From DATLNF01 sp046590575 (lineage in GTDB: Bacteria > Actinomycetota > Actinomycetes > BP-191): DNA of 64,000 nucleotides. Location of the stretch: contig JBKJUS010000107.1 in assembly GCA_046590575.1 (NCBI GenBank), forward strand, positions 1 to 64,000. Reading direction: 5' to 3'. The position numbers were made by a program, and so were the translations under genes. Positions 43,092 to 50,557 of this stretch are shown piece by piece (within the stretch, counting starts at the first letter, position 1; each line of letters begins with the position of its first letter). The notes beneath the pieces are model-generated. The model saw nothing but the letters and a program-made list of their open reading frames with translations. It did no database searches and was not told the DNA's origin.

Positions 43092-44897
43092 CTACGGCAG
43101 GGGGCCAGGAGCAGCCACCACCACGCGCTGGGAGTCGTCAATGCGGCGGGTGAGACCGAGTCGGTCGAGGTGCTCGAGCAGCGGGACCGCAACCCGACGT
43201 GTGGTGCCCAGCGCTTGGCGCGCCTGGCTCATGGAGAAGGGCTGAGGAAGCGCTGCAAGCGTCGGCAGTGCCGATTCGACGGCGTCCGGGAGAAGGTAGA
43301 TCCCGTCCGTCAGCGCCAGCAACATCCCGTGCCGCACCGCCGTCGCAAGAACGGTTGCGGTCAATCCGAGTGAGTCGAGATCCGCGGCGGCCGGCGCGGC
43401 GTACGGCGTCTCCGCAAGACGTCGGGCAACCTGGCTCAGCGCGTCGCTTTGGCCGTCAGTGAAGCCAGGCGCGGCGCCGGCCCGGCGTACCAAGCCGCCG
43501 CTCGACTCCAGAGTCGGCACATCGGCGGCCAACGCCGAAAGCAGCCTGGCGTCAGGGGCACCGACGGCTTGCCGTGCTGCCTCTGTCGGCAGACCACCGC
43601 GCAGCGGGTGCCGGTGTTCGTCATCTGCCACCGCGGCCACCAGTAAGTGCTGCCATTGCTGCCATTGCGCGGCGGAGATCAACCAGTTCCCCACCTCCAC
43701 CGTGTCCTCGGGGGCTGGGTCGTCCTGGTGGATCACTCCCCACGCCGCGAGCTCTTCCCGGCGGACCGCACCGCGTCGGCGCACCTCGCCAGCCGGGTCC
43801 GGTGCGCCGCTCATGCCCTGCAGAGACGTGGCGCGCCTCGCCGCCCCGCCGCGCCGTGACAGCGGCTCCGGCGCGGCGTCGAGAACGACCACTCCGGCGA
43901 CCACCCGCTGCTCTCCTGGGTCACGCAGCAGGGCCCGATCGCCGGGCTGAAGCGGTAGTGCCGCTGTGAGGTGCAGCCGGGCGGTGTCATCGCCGAGTCG
44001 GCGTACGTCGACGGCCACAGCGGCGGATCCGACGTGCATCAGCAGGGTGGCCGGCAAGCGGGCCGAGCCTTCCGACCCAGCGTCCAGCCGCACGTCGACC
44101 AGGTCGGTGGTTCGCCAGCCGCCGACGGTCACCAGCGCATTGCCCCGGCGTACGTCGGAGACATCGACACCTCGCAGGTTGACCGCGACGCGAGCTACGG
44201 CCTCGACCTGGTCGGCATGACGTTTGAGGCTCTCCAGCCCGCGGACCCGTACCTGGAGGCCCTGCGGGGAGATCTGCAGCGTGTCTCCCACGCGCAGGGT
44301 TCCCGCGCCGAGCGTGCCGGTCACCACCGTGCCGCTGCCCCGGATGGTGAACGCCCGGTCGACCCACAAGCGAACGCGCGCAGCAGGGTCCGGCTCCGGG
44401 AGATCACCTACTAGACGATCGAGCGCACTCCGCAGGTCGTCGACACCTGCACCGGTGACTCCGCTCACCGCTACCGCTTCGACATCACCGAGAGCCGTGG
44501 CCCGGAGGTGCTCCAACGCTTCCGCCATGGCCGGGCCGGGGCTGGCGAGGTCGCAGCGGGTGATCGCGAGCACGCCATGCCGGACCTGAAGTGCGTCCAG
44601 CGCTGCCAAGTGCTCGACCGACTGCCGACTCCAACCTTCGTCAGCAGCCACGACGAAGAGGACCGCCGGCGCCGGCCCGACGCCGGCGAGCATGTTGGGC
44701 ACGAAGCGCTGGTGCCCCGGAACGTCGACGAAGGCGATCTCCACTCCGGACGGCAACGTGGTCCAGCCGAATCCGAGGTCGATCGTCATGCCCCGCCGGC
44801 GTTCCTCCGCCCAGCGGTCAGGCTCCATGCCGGTGAGCGCGCGGACCAACGTCGACTTGCCGTGATCCACATGGCCTGCTGTCGCGACGACGTGCAA
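43092..44897 (-). CDS. selB: Selenocysteine-specific elongation factor SelB
   Basis: 601 aa. GTPase motifs are GHVDHGKST (G1, residues 8-16), DVPGHQRFV (G3) and TRCD (G4). The EF-Tu-like domains 2-3 follow, then about 230 aa of winged-helix repeats at the C-terminus (ending MSQARQALGTTRRVAVPLLEHLDRLGLTRRIDDSQRVV) that bind SECIS hairpins. Start is TTG at 44897, 3 nt after the selA stop. It delivers Sec-tRNA to recoded UGA codons; this window contains three candidates. Confidence 0.93.
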   Translation of the reverse strand: MHVVATAGHVDHGKSTLVRALTGMEPDRWAEERRRGMTIDLGFGWTTLPSGVEIAFVDVPGHQRFVPNMLAGVGPAPAVLFVVAADEGWSRQSVEHLAALDALQVRHGVLAITRCDLASPGPAMAEALEHLRATALGDVEAVAVSGVTGAGVDDLRSALDRLVGDLPEPDPAARVRLWVDRAFTIRGSGTVVTGTLGAGTLRVGDTLQISPQGLQVRVRGLESLKRHADQVEAVARVAVNLRGVDVSDVRRGNALVTVGGWRTTDLVDVRLDAGSEGSARLPATLLMHVGSAAVAVDVRRLGDDTARLHLTAALPLQPGDRALLRDPGEQRVVAGVVVLDAAPEPLSRRGGAARRATSLQGMSGAPDPAGEVRRRGAVRREELAAWGVIHQDDPAPEDTVEVGNWLISAAQWQQWQHLLVAAVADDEHRHPLRGGLPTEAARQAVGAPDARLLSALAADVPTLESSGGLVRRAGAAPGFTDGQSDALSQVARRLAETPYAAPAAADLDSLGLTATVLATAVRHGMLLALTDGIYLLPDAVESALPTLAALPQPFSMSQARQALGTTRRVAVPLLEHLDRLGLTRRIDDSQRVVVAAPGPLP

Positions 44898-44900
44898 ACG

Positions 44901-46202
44901 TCAGCCCGCCGCTCCGGCAACAGCCAACACCGCGTCGCAGAGCTCGGCATCACGCGCAGCGGGAACGCAGCGGAGGTCGAGCAGACAACGGTCGCGCTCG
45001 ACCCGGCCGACGACACAGGGGTCGCCGAGCCGCAGCGGCTCGGCAAAGCCAGGAGGCAGGGTGACCGCGGCGCCGGGCAGCACGAGACCGGGCGCGCCGC
45101 CGCCCCCGACCGCACCGTCGGAGTCCTCCACGGTGGCGTCGACACCGCGGCTCACCAAGTCGGCGACCATGGCCGCTGCCCGGAGACGCAACCCATCCTG
45201 GCTCTCCGCGAGCGCCGATTGGGTCGGCGTAGCCGGCCCGCGGATAGTTGCTTCGAGAGCTGCGAGGGTGAGCTTGTCGACACGCAGCGCGCGGGCCAGC
45301 GGATGCCGTCGTAGTCGTTCAACCAGGTCCGCGCGGCCGAGGATCAGACCGGCCTGCGGTCCGCCGAGCAGCTTGTCGCCGCTGCACGTCACCAAGCCAG
45401 CACCGGCCTCAAGCGCAGAGGTCGCATCCGGCTCCGCCGGCAGGATGGGATCGGGGTGGAGCAACCCAGAGCCGATGTCGACGACGAGCGGTGGGCCGAG
45501 CGCGGCGAGCGCAGCCACGCTGACCGAGCTGGTGTAGCCCACGACGGCAAAGTTCGACGGGTGAATCTTCACGATGCACCCGGTGGATTCGTTGACCGCG
45601 TCGGCGTAGTCCTCAGCCGAGGTCCGGTTGGTAGTGCCCACCTCACGGATCCGCGCTCCGGTCGAGCAGATCAGCTCCGGCAGGCGGAACCCGTCCCCGA
45701 TCTCCACCAGCTCACCCCGGCTGACGACAACCTCGCGTTCGGCAGCCAGGGCGGTGACCGCAAGGACAAGGGCTGCTGCTCCGTTGTTGACGGTGAGGGC
45801 TGCCTCTGCGGCGGGCACTGCCGAGAGCAGCGCTGACGTCGTGCCGCGTCCCCGCGACGCGCGACGTCCGGTGGCCACGTCGTACTCAAGGTCGACGTAG
45901 CCCGCGGCCATCGTGACGGCGGCCACCGCCTGGTCCGAGAGAGCGGCCCGGCCAAGATTGGTGTGCAGCACGACGCCGGTTGCGTTCAGCACCGGGCGCA
46001 TCCGCACCGGCACGCCGGCCAGGGCGCGGGCGACCTCGTCGGCGACCTGATCGGGTGCGATCTCTCCGGCGCGGGCGCGGGCCACGGTATCGATCACGAC
46101 CCGTTTTGCTTCCGTCCGGTTCACGCGCTCGAGCGCGGCGAGCACGCGGGGCTCGGCGAGCACGGAGTCGACACGTGGCAGCTGACGCCTGCTGTCTGTC
46201 AT
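44901..46202 (-). CDS. selA: L-seryl-tRNA(Sec) selenium transferase SelA
   Basis: 433 aa from the ATG at 46202. PLP-dependent fold with the Schiff-base lysine in VTCSGDKLLGGPQAG (K277). LNATGVVLHTNLGRAAL, VNNGAAALVLAV, IGDGFRLP and VDIGSGLLHPD are typical SelA segments. It converts Ser-tRNA(Sec) to Sec-tRNA(Sec) with selenophosphate. GAGGGAG lies 3 nt upstream of the ATG and is itself part of a 23-bp copy of tRNA-Sec sequence (46209-46231). Confidence 0.94.
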   Translation of the reverse strand: MTDSRRQLPRVDSVLAEPRVLAALERVNRTEAKRVVIDTVARARAGEIAPDQVADEVARALAGVPVRMRPVLNATGVVLHTNLGRAALSDQAVAAVTMAAGYVDLEYDVATGRRASRGRGTTSALLSAVPAAEAALTVNNGAAALVLAVTALAAEREVVVSRGELVEIGDGFRLPELICSTGARIREVGTTNRTSAEDYADAVNESTGCIVKIHPSNFAVVGYTSSVSVAALAALGPPLVVDIGSGLLHPDPILPAEPDATSALEAGAGLVTCSGDKLLGGPQAGLILGRADLVERLRRHPLARALRVDKLTLAALEATIRGPATPTQSALAESQDGLRLRAAAMVADLVSRGVDATVEDSDGAVGGGGAPGLVLPGAAVTLPPGFAEPLRLGDPCVVGRVERDRCLLDLRCVPAARDAELCDAVLAVAGAAG

Positions 46203-46208
46203 GAGCTC

Positions 46209-46231
46209 CCTCGGCCACACCGGTTTTGAAG
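46209..46231 (-). repeat. 23-bp copy of tRNA-Sec anticodon/variable-arm sequence in the selA leader
   Basis: Exact direct repeat of 46541-46563, which is the anticodon-loop 3' half, anticodon stem 3' strand and first part of the long variable arm of tRNA-Sec. Here it ends within the selA ribosome-binding site. The two copies are 332 bp apart in the same orientation. Confidence 0.75.
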
Positions 46232-46500
46232 CCTGACCTTACCGATTTCGGCGACCCTGCTGAGCGGCGCAGCCTTGGCCGTGACGGCGGAACTCGGACA
46301 GGAAACCTCCACCGTTGGGCGGACGCTTCCGCGCCGGGCGCGATGCATCCTGTGCTGATGCCGTCCTCGGGACTCTCGCCAGTCACCCTGTCCGCATCCA
46401 CGCTCCGGACGCATCCATCGGAGACCCCGTGAAGCTTCCTGTTCGTTCCGCACTCGTCGTCGCCGCGGCTTCCGCTCTGGTGTTCCGTAGTCAGAGCATG
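46232..46500. other. Non-coding spacer between selA leader and tRNA-Sec, with an ORF remnant
   Basis: No convincing gene. On the plus strand from GTG 46429 a 34-codon frame begins like a signal peptide (MKLPVRSALVVAAASALVF) and then runs into the tRNA-Sec sequence before a stop, so it may be the stump of an exported-protein gene. The rest shows no repeats or strong hairpins. Confidence 0.4.
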
Positions 46501-46596
46501 TGGCGGAGGCGGACGGGAATCGAACCCGCCTGACCGAGATCCTCGGCCACACCGGTTTTGAAGACCGGGAGGGCCACCAGGCACCTGTACGCCTCC
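46501..46596 (-). tRNA. selC: tRNA-Sec (UCA anticodon)
   Basis: 96 nt including an encoded CCA (46503-46501). GGAGGCG pairs with CGCCTCC in the long acceptor; the anticodon arm is CCGGT-CTTCAAA-ACCGG with anticodon TCA; a long variable arm (GGCCGAG-GATC-TCGGTC) and a T-loop TTCGATT follow. All features are specific to bacterial tRNA-Sec. It lies between selA (same strand) and the divergent selD. Confidence 0.95.
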
Positions 46597-46658
46597 AGCG
46601 CAGGAGCCTATTGCAGCGGCGCGACACACATCGTGGCCATCGACATAGCATCGCGGCT

Positions 46659-47672
46659 ATGACGGTGACGGAGAGCGCGAAAACGTATCGGCTGACGCAG
46701 TTTGCCCACGGGGGTGGCTGTGCCTGCAAGATCCCGCCCGGCGAGCTCGAGCAGATCGTCGCCGGTCTGGTCGGACTTGATCCGTCCGACGGGACCGCGG
46801 AGCTGCTCGTCGGTCTGGACGGGGGTGACGACGCTGCAGCGGTGCGCATCGATGCGAAGACCGCGGTGCTGTCGACGGCCGACTTCTTCACCCCCGTCGT
46901 CGACGACGCCTACGACTGGGGCCGGATCGCTGCCGCCAACGCGTTGTCGGACATCTACGCGATGGGCGGCACCCCTCTGCTCGCCATCAACTTGCTCGCG
47001 TGGCCGCGAGACGTCCTGCCCCTGGAGCTGGCGACCGAAGTGCTCAGAGGCGGTTTGGATGTTGCCCGCGAGGCACGCTGCCACGTGGCCGGCGGACACA
47101 GCATCGACGATCCCGAGCCGAAGTACGGCATGGCCGTCACCGGGGTCGCCCATCCCGATCGCCTGTTCCGCAATGACGCGGGACGCCCGGGCGACGTGCT
47201 CTCGTTGACCAAGCCGCTGGGCATCGGCGTGCTTAACAGCCGGCACAAGCAGACGGGGGAGGTTTTTCCCCAGGCCATCGACGCTATGACTTCTTTGAAC
47301 CGCGATGCGGCAGGTCACGCGCTGGCTGCCGGTGTCCGTTGCGCGACGGATGTGACTGGCTTCGGCCTGCTGGGCCATCTGTACAAACTCGCGCGCGCCA
47401 GTGGAGTCACCGCCGAGATCGACTCCAGCGCTGTGCCCTATCTCGACGGCGCAGTGGCCGCGGCGCGCGACGGCTTTGTTAGTGGTGGGACGCGCCGCAA
47501 CCTCGACTGGGTCGACCCGCACGTCGACTTCGGCACCATGGATGAGGTGCAGCGGCTGCTCTTGGCCGACGCGCAGACGTCAGGGGGCCTCCTCGTCGCC
47601 GGTGAGGTGCCGGGCGCGCCGATCATCGGACGCCTGGTCGCGCGCGACGGAGTGACCGTTCGGGTCCGGTGA
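46659..47672 (+). CDS. selD: Selenophosphate synthetase SelD (Cys form)
   Basis: 337 aa from the ATG at 46659. The N-terminal active site is HGGGC21-A-C23-K24; the first Cys and Lys are catalytic, and many species have Sec here, but this one has Cys. STADFFTPVVDDAYDWGRIAAANALSDIYAMGG and ATDVTGFGLLGHL are hallmark segments for ATP/metal binding. It makes selenophosphate for SelA. Divergent from tRNA-Sec. Confidence 0.95.
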   Translation: MTVTESAKTYRLTQFAHGGGCACKIPPGELEQIVAGLVGLDPSDGTAELLVGLDGGDDAAAVRIDAKTAVLSTADFFTPVVDDAYDWGRIAAANALSDIYAMGGTPLLAINLLAWPRDVLPLELATEVLRGGLDVAREARCHVAGGHSIDDPEPKYGMAVTGVAHPDRLFRNDAGRPGDVLSLTKPLGIGVLNSRHKQTGEVFPQAIDAMTSLNRDAAGHALAAGVRCATDVTGFGLLGHLYKLARASGVTAEIDSSAVPYLDGAVAAARDGFVSGGTRRNLDWVDPHVDFGTMDEVQRLLLADAQTSGGLLVAGEVPGAPIIGRLVARDGVTVRVR

Positions 47673-47757
47673 AAGGGCGGACGACGTCGACGCGAAGATT
47701 CCCGGTGATCAAGACTTGTCTCGACCGCCGCCGAAGGCGATAGTGCCTATATGTGAT

Positions 47758-47772
47758 CGGCCCATAGGGCCG
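47758..47772. promoter_or_regulatory. Short hairpin upstream of the small membrane-protein operon
   Basis: CGGCCC-ATA-GGGCCG, a perfect 6-bp inverted repeat, 86 bp after the selD stop and 20 bp before the GTG at 47792. Could end selD transcription or act as an operator. Confidence 0.3.
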
Positions 47773-47791
47773 CCGTTCGCGAGGAGCCGCC

Positions 47792-48040
47792 GTGGTGCTG
47801 TGGTGGATCGGCAACGCCGTCCTACTGCTGGTTGTGGTCCCGCTCGTCGTCATTCTTGCGGACCGACTGCTCAAGCCAGTGCGCGAGATCCGCGCTTACG
47901 CCGACGACATCCTCGACCACGGGGTCAGCCTGACCAGCGCCCTCGACTCCGTGCCTAAGCTGGTGACGACCACTGAGCTGACGGGCGTCGCTAAGGGCCT
48001 CGTCGGTCGCTACGGTGCGGCGCTGCAAAAACTGCTGTGA
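47792..48040 (+). CDS. Small single-span membrane protein
   Basis: 82 aa. An N-terminal membrane helix (VLWWIGNAVLLLVVVPLVVILAD) is followed by a soluble helical tail (LLKPVREIRAYADDILDHGVSLTSALDSVPKLVTTTELTGVAKGL). GAGGAG lies 5 nt before the GTG. First of six plus-strand genes (47792-49384) that include the Sec-type DUF1059 gene. No family recognised. Confidence 0.6.
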   Translation: MVLWWIGNAVLLLVVVPLVVILADRLLKPVREIRAYADDILDHGVSLTSALDSVPKLVTTTELTGVAKGLVGRYGAALQKLL

Positions 48041-48083
48041 ACAGCCCCGGCGCCACCATGACAGCCACCCCGGAAGGGACACG

Positions 48084-48362
48084 ATGAGCGCGGCCGCGAT
48101 TACCACCCTGGTCGGCGTCGGACTGCTCGCCGGCGCACTGGTGCTCTACCTCAGCATCGTCGCCTACCACCTGTCGAAGGTGAACTTCGCTCTCGGCACC
48201 GTCGTCATTGGGGTGCGGGCGATTGCCAACCAGACCCAGCCGGTCGAGGCCGTCGTCGGCAGCATCGCCGGCGACGTGGCCGCAATCGACGACGCGCTCA
48301 AGGCCTTGGTAGTGCTCGCGACCACTCCGAAGCCGGGCGTTCGCGCCCGGGCATCCCGCTGA
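48084..48362 (+). CDS. Small single-span membrane protein
   Basis: 92 aa. The membrane helix is AAITTLVGVGLLAGALVLYLSIVAYHL, then a helical soluble part (VIGVRAIANQTQPVEAVVGSIAGDVAAIDDAL) and a basic end. GGAAGGGAC precedes the ATG. It shares its layout with the products of 47792, 48586, 48852 and 49130, one N-terminal helix plus an amphipathic tail. Function unknown. Confidence 0.6.
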   Translation: MSAAAITTLVGVGLLAGALVLYLSIVAYHLSKVNFALGTVVIGVRAIANQTQPVEAVVGSIAGDVAAIDDALKALVVLATTPKPGVRARASR

Positions 48363-48387
48363 CCGAACGCTGACGAGAGGACGCCGC

Positions 48388-48564
48388 ATGGCTTACAAGT
48401 GGGGTTGACGGGATTCCGACCACACCTGCAGGTGGCAGGCCAAGGGCGAGACCGAAGAAGAGTTGTTGGCGAAGATCGCTGAGCACGTGAAGAAGAAGCA
48501 CGCCGTTCACACCGTGTCGGACACCATCGTCAACTTCGTGGTTCAGGACGTGAAGAAGACGTGA
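48388..48564 (+). CDS. DUF1059 small protein with predicted selenocysteine
   Basis: 58 aa if TGA at 48406-48408 (codon 7) is Sec: MAYKWG-U-RDSDHTCRWQ, then AKGETEEELLAKIAEHVKKKHAV. DUF1059 proteins begin with a short segment ending in CRD, a second Cys about 7 residues on, and GETEEE...AEHA...H. U falls on the first conserved Cys; C14 is the second. Without readthrough only six residues would be made, and downstream in-frame starts would miss both conserved positions. AGAGGACGCCGC precedes the ATG. A hairpin with AGGTG loop follows the TGA. Operon with membrane proteins on both sides. Family function unknown; a thiol/selenol redox or metal role is inference. Confidence 0.85.
48406..48439 (+). 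promoter_or_regulatory. Sec codon and candidate bacterial SECIS element 3
   Basis: TGA at 48406-48408 followed by CCTGC-AGGTG-GCAGG (48425-48429, 48435-48439), a 5-bp stem with a 5-nt loop containing GGU. The loop G-U is 24-25 nt after the TGA. The loop start AGGU is shared with the E. coli fdhF SECIS loop region. Confidence 0.62.
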
Positions 48565-48585
48565 GCTCGCCGAAGGAGAGTTCGG

Positions 48586-48855
48586 ATGGATGACCTTGTT
48601 GCGGTCAGCCTCAGGGGCTGGTACATCGGATTCGCCATCGCCGGTGTCGCGATCGCGGTGGTCGTCGTGCTCGTCGCGATCATCATGACGATGGCTCGTC
48701 GGATCGCGATCCAGGCGGCGGCCATCACCGAGGGGCTCGACCAGGCGCGGGTGCACACGCTTGCGCTGTGGGATGTCGCGAAGGTCAACGAAGGCCTGAC
48801 GAGCATCGTGGGTAGCGCCGCAGCCGCGCGAGGGGTCTTGGAGGCAAAGCTGTGA
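48586..48855 (+). CDS. Small single-span membrane protein
   Basis: 89 aa. The membrane helix is WYIGFAIAGVAIAVVVVLVAIIMTMA, followed by an amphipathic tail (RIAIQAAAITEGLDQARVHTLALWDVAKVNEGLTSIV). Its stop overlaps the next start (GTGA). Layout as in 48084. Function unknown. Confidence 0.62.
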   Translation: MDDLVAVSLRGWYIGFAIAGVAIAVVVVLVAIIMTMARRIAIQAAAITEGLDQARVHTLALWDVAKVNEGLTSIVGSAAAARGVLEAKL

Positions 48856-49133
48856 ACGTCGCGCTGGCCGACAACGAGATCACCATCTGGTGGGTGACCC
48901 TTGGCCTTGGTCTTACCGTCGCGCTCGTGGTCATCATCCTGCTCTCACTGCTGACGGGTCTGGTGCGCGACATCGACCACAACGTCGACGACGTGTGGCA
49001 GACCGCGACCCGCGTCGCCCGTAACACCACGACGGTGTGGATACTTGGTCAGACAGCCGGCCTATCGGCGGCGTTGCGCGACGAGGTCGCCCAGCATGCC
49101 GCTCTCTTCGAGGCTAACAAGAGGCGACGATGA
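48852..49133 (+). CDS. Small single-span membrane protein
   Basis: 93 aa. After a short polar start (NVALADNEITIWW) the membrane helix is VTLGLGLTVALVVIILLSLLTGLV, then a helical tail (DIDHNVDDVWQTATRVARNTTTVWILGQT). Begins with GTG in a GTGA overlap and ends in an ATGA overlap, so it is translationally coupled to both neighbours. Function unknown. Confidence 0.62.
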   Translation: MNVALADNEITIWWVTLGLGLTVALVVIILLSLLTGLVRDIDHNVDDVWQTATRVARNTTTVWILGQTAGLSAALRDEVAQHAALFEANKRRR

Positions 49134-49384
49134 CACTGCGCATCACCTTGTCGGTGCTGGAGATCGTTCTGGTCGTCGCGATCCTCGCCTTCTTCCTCAT
49201 CCGCATCTCTCGCCTGCTCCGGCGCATCTCGATCACGCTCGCAAGGGTGACGTGGGGGGTGCGCACCGTGGAGAAGCAGTGCTTCCAGATCGGCCCGGCT
49301 GCCGACCGCATCAACGCCAATCTGGCCACTGCTGCGGCCGGTCTCGAGAGCGCCGCAGTGATGGCCGAGCGTCTCGGTCGCTGA
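49130..49384 (+). CDS. Small single-span membrane protein
   Basis: 84 aa. The membrane helix is LRITLSVLEIVLVVAILAFFLI, then a basic patch (RISRLLRRISITLARV) and a helical tail (IGPAADRINANLATAAAGLESAAVMAERLG) resembling the hendecad-type segments of the coiled-coil proteins encoded at 50558-52459. ATG in an ATGA overlap. Function unknown. Confidence 0.62.
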   Translation: MTLRITLSVLEIVLVVAILAFFLIRISRLLRRISITLARVTWGVRTVEKQCFQIGPAADRINANLATAAAGLESAAVMAERLGR

Positions 49385-49388
49385 TGCC

Positions 49389-50522
49389 ATGACCGATGGG
49401 GACGCGGAGCCAAGCCGCCCCCCCGACGATGACGACGTCGCACTTTCCTTCATCCGAGGTGAGTCGGGGAGGTCATCGTCGGACCTCTCGATCGCCGATG
49501 ACGTCTTGCTCGCCGCAGGGAAGGTGGCGGCGGCCTTGCGAGTCGGAGCAGCGACGGTGTTCGTGCGCGCGGACCTGCCCGATGAGTTGGCTCATGCGAA
49601 GCTTGCTGTCGAGCGGGCGCTGAGCACAGATGGTCTGCTTCCGCTCGATCAGAACACCGCCCTCGCCTTGCCGGTGGCTCGACGCCTCGCCAGCGTGGAA
49701 GCAGCGAGTTGGGACCTCTGGGGCCGGGACCTGGCCGACGTCTTCGCGTCGCTGCAGGCGCAGGAACCGGCGGGGGTGGCGACCGCGGGCCCGCCGACCG
49801 ACGACGTCTCGCTGCCCGAGACGGCCGAGGCGAGTCAGGTCCCGGTCGAGGAGGCGCCACCCGCGATCCTCGCGGATGAGGAGCTGGCTCGGGACTCGCC
49901 GGCCGGGGGTCGCACTCTGGTGGTCGCTGGGATCGCGGGTGTCCTCCTGCTGGCGGCGCTGGGTGGCACGTTGACCTATGCACTGCGGGAGCGCGACGCA
50001 GCACGCGACGGCGCCAACCCCGGCCCCACGGCCAGCTCAGGCACAGGCGCGTCCACTGCGCCGGAGGCGCTGGTCGACTACACCGACCCGCGTGGGCGAT
50101 TCACGATGAGTTACCCCGCCAGTTGGCAGCAGGTGCAGTCAGACGACACCGACATCGCCCTGCTGCTGCTGGCCGGCGGCAGCGACTCGATGCTCGTTCG
50201 CCTCGTCCAGTTGCAGCGAGCCATCGACCCTGCGGATATCGCTGATGTGAAGTCGGTGACTGATGTCATCGTGCAAACCTCGACGGTCCGGGTTCTGGAG
50301 GAGAAGCCGATCACCCTGGGGCCAGGAGTGCAGGGCTACTACTACCTCTACACGTTCACTGACCCAGTCACGAAGCAGGAGGGGGTGCACTCGCACTTCT
50401 TCCTCTTCGAAGGCGCGGTGATGCACACGCTGGTCTTCCAGGCCCTGCCAGGGGATGGCTTCGGAGCCCTCGCTCCTGACTTCGACCGGATCGCTCTGAG
50501 CTACCGCCCCGCGAAGACCTGA
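49389..50522 (+). CDS. Membrane protein with PsbP-like extracytoplasmic domain
   Basis: 377 aa. A cytoplasmic N-terminal part of about 175 aa, acidic and Ala-rich, precedes one membrane helix (LVVAGIAGVLLLAALGGTLTYAL, about 176-198). A Ser/Thr/Ala linker leads to a C-terminal domain of about 150 aa (YTDPRGRFTMSYPASWQQVQSDDTDIALLLLAGG ... GVQGYYYLYTFTDPVTKQEGVHSHFFLFEGAVMHTLVFQ) of the PsbP/Mog1-like type. No enzymatic residues. It closes the plus-strand run begun at 47792. Confidence 0.62.
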   Translation: MTDGDAEPSRPPDDDDVALSFIRGESGRSSSDLSIADDVLLAAGKVAAALRVGAATVFVRADLPDELAHAKLAVERALSTDGLLPLDQNTALALPVARRLASVEAASWDLWGRDLADVFASLQAQEPAGVATAGPPTDDVSLPETAEASQVPVEEAPPAILADEELARDSPAGGRTLVVAGIAGVLLLAALGGTLTYALRERDAARDGANPGPTASSGTGASTAPEALVDYTDPRGRFTMSYPASWQQVQSDDTDIALLLLAGGSDSMLVRLVQLQRAIDPADIADVKSVTDVIVQTSTVRVLEEKPITLGPGVQGYYYLYTFTDPVTKQEGVHSHFFLFEGAVMHTLVFQALPGDGFGALAPDFDRIALSYRPAKT

Positions 50523-50540
50523 CCTGACCTGACCTGACCT
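50516..50540 (+). repeat. Five tandem GACCT units at the end of the PsbP-like gene
   Basis: GACCT x5 (50516-50540), starting two codons before the stop and including it. A simple repeat likely to vary by slippage. Confidence 0.8.
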
Positions 50541-50557
50541 TAGGCGGGCGTGACCGG

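Noticed and set aside
46659..47672. SelD as a selenoprotein
   Set aside because: The active-site position is a Cys codon (GGGCACK); no in-frame TGA.
47792..49384. Phasins or gas-vesicle proteins
   Set aside because: The proteins are short and helical but each starts with a clear membrane helix and lacks phasin or Gvp motifs.
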